Assembly: GCA_002435585.1 (NCBI GenBank)
Contig: DJDY01000196.1
Coordinates: 11,424-23,574 of the forward strand
Source: Lachnospira sp. UBA5912
Lineage (GTDB): Bacteria; Bacillota; Clostridia; Lachnospirales; Lachnospiraceae
Length of the DNA stretch: 12,151 nt
Direction of reading: 5' to 3'
The notes beneath the pieces are model-generated. The model did no database searches. It was not told the DNA's origin and was given only the letters and a program-made list of their open reading frames with translations. Positions 5,909 to 12,151 of the stretch are shown here, piece by piece. The position numbers and the translations under genes were made by a program. Numbering within the stretch: position 1 is the first letter of the stretch; each line of letters begins with the position of its first letter.

Positions 5909-6829
5909 GTGATATATACAGTTACATTTAATCCATCGTTAGATTATATAGTTTCAGTTGATGATTTCAAGCTGGGAATGACTAACAGAACAAGCAGTGA
6001 ACAGATGTTAGCAGGTGGAAAGGGAATTAATGTATCCATAGTACTTAAGAATCTTGGATTTAAGAACACAGCTTATGGTTTTATTGCTGGCTTCACAGGT
6101 GATGAGATAAGTACAAGGCTTGATAAGGCTGGTGTTAATGCAGACTTTATAAAGGTGGATAATGGAATATCAAGGATTAATCTTAAGTTAAAGTCTATAG
6201 ATGGAACAGAGATTAATGGTGCGGGACCAGATATATCAGAAAAAGATATAGAAAGTCTTATGAAGAGACTTGAATATCTTAAATCAGGGGATGTTTTAGT
6301 ACTTGCAGGAAGTATTCCAGCATGTATACCTGATGATATTTATATGAATATCATGAAGCTGCTTGATGGCAGAGAAGTTATGATTGTCGTTGATGCAACC
6401 AGCAGTCTTCTTATGAATGTTCTTAAGTACAAGCCATTTCTTATAAAGCCTAATCAGCATGAGTTAGGAGATATATTTGGTGTGTCTCTTAATACAAGAG
6501 AAGAGGTTGTACCATATGCCAGAAGATTAAAGGATATGGGAGCAGTCAATGTCCTTATATCCATGGGTGGCAAAGGAGCAGTACTTATAGCAGATGATGA
6601 TAAAGTGTACATGGCGGATGCTCCCAAAGGTACACTTAAGAATTCTGTAGGAGCAGGTGACTCCATGGTAGCAGGGTTCATAGCAGGATGGCTTAAAGAA
6701 CATGATTATGAGAAAGCATTTAAGATGGGAATAGCAGCTGGAAGTGCAAGTGCATTTTCAGATAACCTTGCAGCTAAGGCTGAGGTAGAGAATCTTATCA
6801 GCCGGATTGAGGTTATACAAGCAGACTAG
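5909..6829 (+). CDS. fruK: 1-phosphofructokinase
   Basis: The enzyme has 306 residues, the usual length, and phosphorylates fructose 1-phosphate (the product of FruA) to fructose 1,6-bisphosphate with ATP. It is a PfkB/ribokinase-fold kinase: N-terminal IYTVTFNPSLDY, signature 1 at AGGKGINVSIVLKNLG (residues 35-50), SIPACIPDD, KPNQHELGDIFG, and signature 2 NSVGAGDSMVAGF (245-257) with the catalytic base Asp251. The GTG start is chosen from the ribosome binding site and the family N-terminus. It is the first gene of the fru operon, 194 bases before fruA. Tagatose-6-phosphate kinase is the nearest alternative, but the fruA neighbour argues for FruK. Confidence 0.95.
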   Translation: MIYTVTFNPSLDYIVSVDDFKLGMTNRTSSEQMLAGGKGINVSIVLKNLGFKNTAYGFIAGFTGDEISTRLDKAGVNADFIKVDNGISRINLKLKSIDGTEINGAGPDISEKDIESLMKRLEYLKSGDVLVLAGSIPACIPDDIYMNIMKLLDGREVMIVVDATSSLLMNVLKYKPFLIKPNQHELGDIFGVSLNTREEVVPYARRLKDMGAVNVLISMGGKGAVLIADDDKVYMADAPKGTLKNSVGAGDSMVAGFIAGWLKEHDYEKAFKMGIAAGSASAFSDNLAAKAEVENLISRIEVIQAD

Positions 6830-6877
6830 TATACAAGCATACTTGAAGGATATAGCAGGATTGTAAGAGCTTGTATA
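6830..6877 (+). repeat. Inverted and direct repeats in the fruK-fruA spacer
   Basis: TATACAAGC (6830-6838) pairs perfectly with GCTTGTATA (6869-6877) around a 30-base loop, starting right after the fruK stop. TATACAAGCA also occurs as a direct copy at 6814-6823 inside the fruK end. No T tract follows, so it is not an evident terminator; it may mark or protect the fruK 3' end. Further on, TAGAATATAATAA is repeated exactly at 6924-6936 and 6958-6970. Confidence 0.45.
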
Positions 6878-7023
6878 TTTATGCTGGATATATAGCGATA
6901 ATAAATATGAATGTGGCAATTAATAGAATATAATAAAACACATGGTAATAGAAGCGATAGAATATAATAATATGAAATATTGTGCGGATAATATTTAAAT
7001 CAAAAGATTGGAGGAATAGGCAT

Positions 7024-8949
7024 ATGAGGATTACAGAACTTTTAAATCCAGTAAGTATTGACCTTAATGCAGCGCCTAAAGATAAGAATGATACTATAAG
7101 ACAGGCAGTTGCGCTTATGGCAAAGAGCGGAAACATAAGTGATGTTGAGGCCTATACTAAACAGGTAATGTTAAGGGAAGAAGAAAGCACTACAGGAGTT
7201 GGCGATGGAATAGCAATACCTCATGGTAAATGTGATGCGGTAACAAGACCGGGGCTTGCAGCAATGATAATAAGGGATGGCGTAGATTATGATTCACTTG
7301 ATGGTGAACCTGTAAATGTACTTTTTCTTATAGCGGCTCCGAATACTAAGGATAATGTACATCTGGATGTTCTTAGTAAGCTGTCAGTTCTTCTTATGGA
7401 CGATGAGTTTATAGCTAAACTTAAAGCAGCCAAAACTCCAGAGGAGTTTATTAAAGTTATTGATGCGGCAGATGAAGAAAGTGCTGGTATAGATGAAAGG
7501 CTTGAAGAAACTGCTAAAGAGCCAGCTAATATACTTGCTGTTACATCGTGTCCAACGGGAATAGCGCATACTTATATGGCTGCTGAAGGACTTGAAAAGG
7601 CAGCTAAGAAGCTTGGCTGTACAGTAAAGATTGAAACAAGAGGTTCTGGTGGTGCAAAGAATGTATTAACAGATGAAGAGATAGCTGCAGCAGATTGTAT
7701 AATAGTTGCAGCCGATGCCAAGGTACCGATGGCAAGATTTGAAGGTAAGAAGGTAATAGAATGTCAGGTATCAGATGGTATTAATAAGGCAGAGGAACTT
7801 ATAAAGAGAGCTGTGAATGGTGATGCACCGGTATATGAGGTTCATGGGACAAGTACTAATGGCAGTGATGGTCAAACAGCTGCCACTAAGAAAGGAAAAT
7901 CAGGCGGTGTAGGACACCAGATATATATGCAGCTTATGAATGGTGTTTCCCACATGCTTCCATTTGTAGTTGGTGGTGGTATTCTTATAGCCATAGCATT
8001 TCTTATTGACGGACTTAATGTTGATATGAACAGTCTTACAGAGGCTGAACGCGCTAATTTCGGTACGATAACGCCTGTTGCAGCGATGTTTAAGACGATT
8101 GGCGGGGCAGCGTTTGGCTTTATGCTGCCAGTTCTTGCAGGTTTTATCGCTATGGCGATAGGTGACAGACCGGCACTTGCGCTTGGTTTCGTTGGCGGAT
8201 ATATAGCTGCCAATGGCAAGTCAGGTTTCCTTGGTGCCCTTGTGGCAGGCTTTGTAGCAGGTTATGTTATCGTTGGTTTAAGAAAGCTGTGTGATAAGCT
8301 TCCAGAGGCGCTTGAAAAGATAGCTCCAGTCCTAATATATCCGGTTGTAGGTATTCTTGTTATTGGTCTTGGCATGACGTATGTTATAGAACCGGTTATG
8401 GGAGCTATTAATACAGGACTTAATTCATTCCTTGTAAGCATGGGAAGTTCAAGCAGAGTTATATTAGGCTTTATACTGGCTGCGATGATGGCTATAGATA
8501 TGGGTGGTCCATTCAACAAGGCAGCATATGTGTTTGGTACGGCAGCTATAGCCTCTGGTAATTACGACATAATGGCAGCAGTTATGATAGGTGGTATGGT
8601 TCCACCTTGTGCAATAGCACTTGCAACACTTATATTCAAGAACAAATTCACTAAAGAAGAAAGACAGGCAGGACCTACCAACTTTGTTATGGGACTGGCA
8701 TTTATAACAGAGGGGGCTATTCCTTATGCGGCAGCAGATCCTCTGCATGTAATACCATCATGTATCATAGGTTCTGGTATAGCAGGAGCTATAAGCATGA
8801 TATTCAAATGTACACTTATGGCACCTCATGGTGGAATATTCGTATTCCCGGTTGTGGGTAATCCATTATATTATTTACTTGCATTAGTTGTGGGAACAAT
8901 AGTTTCAACATTACTTTTGGGAGTGCTTAAAAAGAAAGTGACAGAGTAA
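7024..8949 (+). CDS. fruA: Fructose PTS transporter, fused EIIA-EIIB-EIIC
   Basis: This 641-residue protein imports fructose across the membrane and phosphorylates it at C1. EIIA is residues 1-150 with the phospho-His67 in IAIPHGK. EIIB is about 168-265 with phospho-Cys176 in TSCPTGIAHTYMAAEGL. A Gly/Ser/Thr-rich linker spans about 270-295, and EIIC is about 296-641, all hydrophobic, with GGPFNKAAYVFG and ITEGAIPYAAADP. The order A-B-C in one chain is common in Firmicutes. The ATG at 7024 follows GGAGG (7010-7014) by nine bases; an upstream in-frame ATG at 6982 has no site and would add residues before the conserved MRITELL start. Phosphate would come from the HPr encoded 108 bases downstream. 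Confidence 0.96.
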   Translation: MRITELLNPVSIDLNAAPKDKNDTIRQAVALMAKSGNISDVEAYTKQVMLREEESTTGVGDGIAIPHGKCDAVTRPGLAAMIIRDGVDYDSLDGEPVNVLFLIAAPNTKDNVHLDVLSKLSVLLMDDEFIAKLKAAKTPEEFIKVIDAADEESAGIDERLEETAKEPANILAVTSCPTGIAHTYMAAEGLEKAAKKLGCTVKIETRGSGGAKNVLTDEEIAAADCIIVAADAKVPMARFEGKKVIECQVSDGINKAEELIKRAVNGDAPVYEVHGTSTNGSDGQTAATKKGKSGGVGHQIYMQLMNGVSHMLPFVVGGGILIAIAFLIDGLNVDMNSLTEAERANFGTITPVAAMFKTIGGAAFGFMLPVLAGFIAMAIGDRPALALGFVGGYIAANGKSGFLGALVAGFVAGYVIVGLRKLCDKLPEALEKIAPVLIYPVVGILVIGLGMTYVIEPVMGAINTGLNSFLVSMGSSSRVILGFILAAMMAIDMGGPFNKAAYVFGTAAIASGNYDIMAAVMIGGMVPPCAIALATLIFKNKFTKEERQAGPTNFVMGLAFITEGAIPYAAADPLHVIPSCIIGSGIAGAISMIFKCTLMAPHGGIFVFPVVGNPLYYLLALVVGTIVSTLLLGVLKKKVTE

Positions 8950-9057
8950 ATATTAGGAATAAGAAATATTAAAGTAAGAAACATTAGAAATAATAAATAA
9001 ATATCAGAAACAATAAATGAAATTAATATATGAGCGTGAGCGGAAAAGAGGATAATT

Positions 9058-9315
9058 ATGAAAGAATTTAATTACACAATAACAGATCCAGAAGGAATTC
9101 ATATGAGACCAGCAGGAGAACTTGTAAAGGTTGCAAAGCAGTTTGAGAGTAAGATAACTATATCAAAAGATGGTAAAATGGGTGATTGCAAGAAGGTATT
9201 TACTATTATGTCACTTGCAGTAAAGAATGGTCAGGAAGTAACTATAAGCATAGAAGGAACAGATGAGGAAGAAGCCAGCAGAAAAGTGAAGGAATTCTTT
9301 GAAGAACATATGTAG
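9058..9315 (+). CDS. ptsH: HPr phosphocarrier lacking the regulatory Ser46
   Basis: HPr carries phosphate from EI to the EIIA domain. This one has 85 residues, with the active site GIHMRPAG (His15, Arg17, Pro18). Recalled B. subtilis HPr aligns without a gap from His15 to Ser46; that Ser, target of HPr kinase, is Lys here (DCKKVFTIMSLAV, residues 43-55). Residues 47-48, usually Ile-Met, are Val-Phe. So the transport function should be intact while the Ser-phosphorylated form needed by CcpA cannot form. AAGAGG (9046-9051) lies six bases upstream. The 108-base gap before it is AT-rich with imperfect AGAAAYATTA repeats (8960-9030). It lies between fruA and ptsI and is presumably co-transcribed. 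Confidence 0.95.
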   Translation: MKEFNYTITDPEGIHMRPAGELVKVAKQFESKITISKDGKMGDCKKVFTIMSLAVKNGQEVTISIEGTDEEEASRKVKEFFEEHM

Positions 9316-9415
9316 GATGTTTTTTTCCTCACATCATAAATATAAATCAAATAACTGATATACAGTTGAATCAATATGAATTAAAAAACGCTGAAAATGC
9401 AGAAAGGAGGCTTTC

Positions 9416-11050
9416 ATGAAAGAATATAAAGGTAAAAGTGTATTTGGAGGAATAGCTATAGGCAGGATAAAAGTTTATAACAAATCTGAGCATCCGGTTA
9501 AAAGAATACATGTCAGCGATACAGAACTTGAAAAAAAGAGATATTATAGTGCTGTACTTGAGGCTTCAAATCAGCTTGGACAGCTGTATGATAAGGCATT
9601 AAAGGAAGTAGGGGAAGCTAACGCAGCTATATTCGAGATGCATCAGATTATGCTTGAGGATGATGATTATAAGGAATCGGTTGAAAATATTATAGATAGT
9701 CAGCAGGTCAATGCGGAATATGCAGTCGCACAGACAGGAGATAATTATGCGGCTATGTTTGCAGCTATGGAGGATGAGTACATGAGAGGAAGGTCCGCAG
9801 ATGTAAAGGATATATCTGAGAGACTTATTAATATACTTAGTGGTAACAGTGATTCTTCTGTTATATCAGATGAGCCCGTTATCATAGTAGCCGATGACCT
9901 TGCACCATCAGAAACAGTGCAGATGGATAAGGATAAGATATTATCGTTTGTAAGTGTTAGAGGCTCTGTTAATTCACATACAGCTATCCTTGCAAGAACC
10001 ATGGGAATACCTGCACTTATAGGAACTCCTATAGCACTTGATGATGACACAGATGGAAAGATGGGGATAGTAGATGGAAATAATGGATGCATATATATAG
10101 ACCCGGATAATGAGAAGCTTGAATATTACAGGAAAGAACAGGCAGAACAGCTTAAGAAAAAAGAACTGCTGCAGTTATTAAAGGGAAGAGAAGATATTAC
10201 ACGTGATGGCAGAAAGATAAAGTTATATGCCAACATAGGCAATGTTAAGGATATCATGACAGTCAAAGCCAATGATGCTGCCGGAATAGGATTGTTCCGT
10301 AGTGAGTTTATATATCTTGAAAGGGATGATTATCCTACTGAAGAAGACCAGTTTAATATATACAGGACTGTAGCTGAAAATATGGCTGGAAAACCAGTCA
10401 TAATAAGAACGCTTGATATAGGCGCTGATAAACAGTGTGATTATTTTAATATGGATAAAGAGGATAATCCAGCGCTTGGTATGAGAGCTATAAGAATATG
10501 CCTGACAAGAACAGAGATATTTAAGACTCAGTTAAGGGCTTTATACAGAGCCAGTGCATATGGCAATATCAATATTATGTATCCTATGATTGCAAATATG
10601 TGGGAAATAGATAAAATCAAAGAGATTGAAAATGAAGTGAAAGATGAACTTAAAAGTCAGGGGATAAATATTGGCTTACCACAGACGGGTATTATGATAG
10701 AAACTCCGGCGGCAGTTATGCTTAGTGAAGAACTTGCCAGAAAAGTTGATTTCTTTAGTATAGGAACTAACGACCTCACACAGTATACTTTGGCTGTTGA
10801 CCGTCAGAATCCAAAGCTTGATGCATTTTTTGATCCACATCATCCGGCAGTGCTTAAGATGATAAAAATGGTTGTTGATAATGCACATAAAGCTGGCATA
10901 TGGGCAGGAATATGTGGAGAACTTGGTGCAGATACATCACTTACAACAGAGTTCTTAAAAATGGGTGTTGATGAACTGTCAGTGTCACCAGGAAGAATAC
11001 TTCCTATAAGAAAGATAATTATTGATACTGATGTTTCCAGACTTTCATAA
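9416..11050 (+). CDS. ptsI: PTS enzyme I (phosphoenolpyruvate-protein phosphotransferase)
   Basis: This 544-residue cytoplasmic enzyme takes phosphate from phosphoenolpyruvate and passes it to HPr. The N-terminal HPr-binding and phospho-His domains carry RGSVNSHTAILARTMGIPAL with His188; the Gly-Gly of many EI proteins is Gly-Ser here. The PEP-binding barrel follows: GIGLFRSEFIYL (290-301), RTLDIGADK, NPALGMRAIR, the second signature DFFSIGTNDLTQYTLAVDR (445-463), and the catalytic Cys500 in AGICGELG. AAAGGAGG (9403-9410) lies five bases before the ATG. It is the last gene of the fru operon, 100 bases after ptsH. No classic terminator follows; repeat copy 2 begins about 50 bases downstream and may serve as one. 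Confidence 0.96.
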   Translation: MKEYKGKSVFGGIAIGRIKVYNKSEHPVKRIHVSDTELEKKRYYSAVLEASNQLGQLYDKALKEVGEANAAIFEMHQIMLEDDDYKESVENIIDSQQVNAEYAVAQTGDNYAAMFAAMEDEYMRGRSADVKDISERLINILSGNSDSSVISDEPVIIVADDLAPSETVQMDKDKILSFVSVRGSVNSHTAILARTMGIPALIGTPIALDDDTDGKMGIVDGNNGCIYIDPDNEKLEYYRKEQAEQLKKKELLQLLKGREDITRDGRKIKLYANIGNVKDIMTVKANDAAGIGLFRSEFIYLERDDYPTEEDQFNIYRTVAENMAGKPVIIRTLDIGADKQCDYFNMDKEDNPALGMRAIRICLTRTEIFKTQLRALYRASAYGNINIMYPMIANMWEIDKIKEIENEVKDELKSQGINIGLPQTGIMIETPAAVMLSEELARKVDFFSIGTNDLTQYTLAVDRQNPKLDAFFDPHHPAVLKMIKMVVDNAHKAGIWAGICGELGADTSLTTEFLKMGVDELSVSPGRILPIRKIIIDTDVSRLS

Positions 11051-11100
11051 ATATTGCTTTAGTTTGCAGATTGTAAAAAGAGTTATATGAATTATGATAT

Positions 11101-11246
11101 AATGAGCGTAAAGAAAAAGAAAGCGGCTGCGAAGCAGACATTTTCTTTTTCTGCGCCATTAACGAACGAACAGTCATGCGGAGCATGACGGAAGAGTGCG
11201 ATAGCACGGGGTTCGTGAGTGCAGGGATGAAGAAGAGAAAATTATG
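11101..11246 (+). repeat. Structured intergenic repeat, copy 2 (fullest copy)
   Basis: The element fills the gap between the convergent ptsI and GntR genes. The head (11102-11136) and the tail (11208-11246) match copy 1. The middle is rich in hairpins: 11106-11122 with 11142-11156 (imperfect, bulged), CTGC/GCAG around GAA (11127-11137), GTCATGC/GCATGAC around GGA (11173-11189), and GTGC/GCAC around GATA (11196-11207). The last two are enclosed by ACGAAC (11162-11167) with GTTCGT (11211-11216), giving a branched fold. No terminal inverted repeats or target duplications were seen. Ends may extend a few bases either way. Confidence 0.82.
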
Positions 11247-11272
11247 CCAGTTTTCATTTTCCCATGAAATCA

Positions 11273-11935
11273 TTAATTCTTCTCAAAATATTCTGGATAT
11301 AGTCCCTTAAGCTTATCCAGCTCGTTGAATATTCTGCTTATATGTGCTTTTATAACACGAAGATACATTCTTTTATCTTTTTTTCTTATCGCCTCTATAA
11401 GCATTTCATGTTCATCATTAGTCTTTGCACTTATATTTTTATTTAACTCTGCAAGATACCTTATTCTGTTATAATGACTCATCTGTGTCTGAATAATATT
11501 CTTGGCAAGCTGTTCCCCAGAACACTCATATATTAATTCATGAAATTCATTATCAATCTCTATTCTTGCAACATCTTCCTCGTTTTCTCTATAATTAATC
11601 AGACGGTTATTAAGCTTAGTCATCTTATCAAGCATATCATCACTGGCATTTTCAAATATCGCATCAATCATCCCAATCTCAAGGCTTTTTCTTACAAACC
11701 ATTCTTGCTCTGAACGCTTGCAGTTAATGCATGCTACATATGTTCCTGACTGAGGTATAATCTTTAATAGTCCCTCTTTTTCAAGATTGACTATCGCCTC
11801 TCTTGCCGGTGTCCTGGACACATCATATCTTAAAGCAATCTTCTGGGCACTTATCGAATCTCCAGGCAATAATTTAAAATTCATTATGTCATATTTTAAT
11901 TTTTCATATGTTTCTTCATTTAATGACTTCTCCAT
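11273..11935 (-). CDS. GntR-family regulator, FCD (FadR-like) subfamily
   Basis: The regulator has 220 residues. The winged helix-turn-helix is residues 1-70 (EKLKYDIMNFKLLPGDSIS, ALRYDVSRTPAREAIVNLEKEGLL, PQSGTYVA). The all-helical FCD ligand domain is about 75-215, with the metal or ligand-binding set Asp128 and His132 (DNEFHELI), His176 (DEHEMLIEAI) and His198 (KAHISR). Such proteins sense small carboxylates or sugar acids. The start used is the ATG with GAGG ten bases upstream; an in-frame TTG at 11986 would add 17 residues without family support. It lies on the same strand and downstream of the partial gene at the right edge, whose C-terminus may be a sugar-acid reductase; this would suit a UxuR-like role, but that is speculative. 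Confidence 0.9.
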   Translation of the reverse strand: MEKSLNEETYEKLKYDIMNFKLLPGDSISAQKIALRYDVSRTPAREAIVNLEKEGLLKIIPQSGTYVACINCKRSEQEWFVRKSLEIGMIDAIFENASDDMLDKMTKLNNRLINYRENEEDVARIEIDNEFHELIYECSGEQLAKNIIQTQMSHYNRIRYLAELNKNISAKTNDEHEMLIEAIRKKDKRMYLRVIKAHISRIFNELDKLKGLYPEYFEKN

Positions 11936-11974
11936 AACTATACAGCCTCGTATTATATAGTAGTAGTTTTTAGA

Positions 11975-11990
11975 GACCCTCTCCAAGGTC
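11975..11990 (-). promoter_or_regulatory. Imperfect inverted repeat, possible operator upstream of gntR
   Basis: GACCCT (11975-11980) and AAGGTC (11985-11990) are inverted with one mismatch around four bases. The site lies 40-55 bases before the gntR start and downstream of a candidate promoter, a position suited to self-repression. The evidence is only the symmetry. Confidence 0.3.
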
Positions 11991-12011
11991 TTTACAACTA
12001 TTCTATCATAA

Positions 12012-12040
12012 TTTATACTTTATTGCTCCTGTACTCGCAA
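12012..12040 (-). promoter_or_regulatory. Candidate gntR promoter with its -35 inside repeat copy 3
   Basis: On the minus strand, TTGCGA (12040-12035) and TATAAA (12017-12012) are exactly 17 bases apart. The -35 hexamer lies within repeat copy 3. A second -10-like TATAAT (11957-11952) is closer to the gene but lacks a -35 box. Confidence 0.35.
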
Positions 12041-12062
12041 ACCCACTCTTTTACGCTCATTA
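12026..12062 (-). repeat. Structured intergenic repeat, copy 3 (short, minus strand)
   Basis: Read on the minus strand, the head ATAATGAGCGTAAAA runs directly into GTGGGTTTGCGAGTACAGGA, the tail seen at 4753-4772 and 11208-11227. The whole variable middle is missing. It begins two bases after the stop codon of the partial gene at the right edge, much as copy 1 starts two bases after a stop. Confidence 0.7.
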
Positions 12063-12064
12063 TG

Positions 12065-12151
12065 TTAAAGATACTTTTTAAGTGTTTCTCTTACAGCACC
12101 TTTTCCCGATATTTCTTCTACAAACATTTCTTCAATCTTATCACCAATTCC
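12065..12151 (-). CDS. C-terminal end of an unidentified protein (5' part outside window)
   Basis: The minus strand is open from the window edge to TAA at 12067-12065, encoding 28 residues ending EISGKGAVRETLKKYL. The length and composition fit a real C-terminus, and repeat copy 3 follows the stop directly. The GxGAVRxTLKKYL ending resembles what I recall of the C-termini of mannitol dehydrogenase-type sugar-acid reductases (UxuB-like), which often lie next to GntR/FCD regulators. The fragment is too short for a firm name. Confidence 0.6.
   Translation of the reverse strand, partial: GIGDKIEEMFVEEISGKGAVRETLKKYL

Noticed and set aside
9316-9335. Possible terminator after ptsH (GATGT and ACATC around a T run).
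   Set aside because: The stem has only five pairs and the T run is in the loop, so it should not stop transcription before ptsI.
11101-11246. Repeat copy 2 as an insertion sequence, MITE or tRNA gene.
   Set aside because: No terminal inverted repeats, no target-site duplication and no transposase were seen. The branched fold lacks the conserved bases of a tRNA.
11936-11986. A 17-residue extension of the GntR protein from a TTG.
   Set aside because: It lacks homology to the family N-terminus and would cover the candidate operator; the ATG at 11935 has a suitable GAGG.

Overview
The window is clearly AT-rich and has strong AGGAGG-type ribosome binding sites, GTG and ATG starts, and Gram-positive protein families: a PucR regulator, a stand-alone cytidylate-kinase-like protein, a one-chain fructose PTS EIIABC, and HPr/EI. 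This points to a low-GC Clostridia (Firmicutes/Bacillota), most likely a Lachnospiraceae-type gut anaerobe. That placement is inferred from gene content and style, not from a marker gene. No tRNA, rRNA, CRISPR array, transposase or phage gene was found.

Left third (1-4675): the 3' part of a cytosine deaminase (codA-like), a small membrane protein of the CrtO-like acyltransferase family with its own promoter and terminator, a PucR-type regulator with an unusual duplicated acidic insert, a 465-base spacer with a strong hairpin, and an NhaC-family antiporter. CodA, PucR and the transporter suggest a locus for using nucleobases as a nitrogen source, but that link rests on neighbourhood only.

Middle (4676-11050): a structured repeat element, a cytidylate-kinase-like P-loop protein with a strong terminator, then a fructose operon: fruK (1-phosphofructokinase), fruA (EIIA-EIIB-EIIC), ptsH (HPr) and ptsI (EI). 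These four genes make a complete chain from phosphoenolpyruvate to fructose 1,6-bisphosphate. The HPr keeps the phospho-carrier His15 but has Lys where Firmicutes HPr has the regulatory Ser46. It should therefore carry phosphate to fructose but be blind to HPr kinase. No fruR-type regulator lies in the window; a cre-like sequence overlaps the candidate fru promoter.

Right end (11051-12151, mostly minus strand): a second, longer copy of the structured repeat lies between the convergent ptsI and a GntR/FCD regulator. A third, shortened copy lies upstream of the GntR gene, and the last 28 codons of another minus-strand gene run off the right edge.

The two observations I rate highest are the Ser46-less HPr inside a self-contained fructose PTS operon, and a family of intergenic structured repeats (three copies plus a fragment, with a conserved head and tail and a variable middle).
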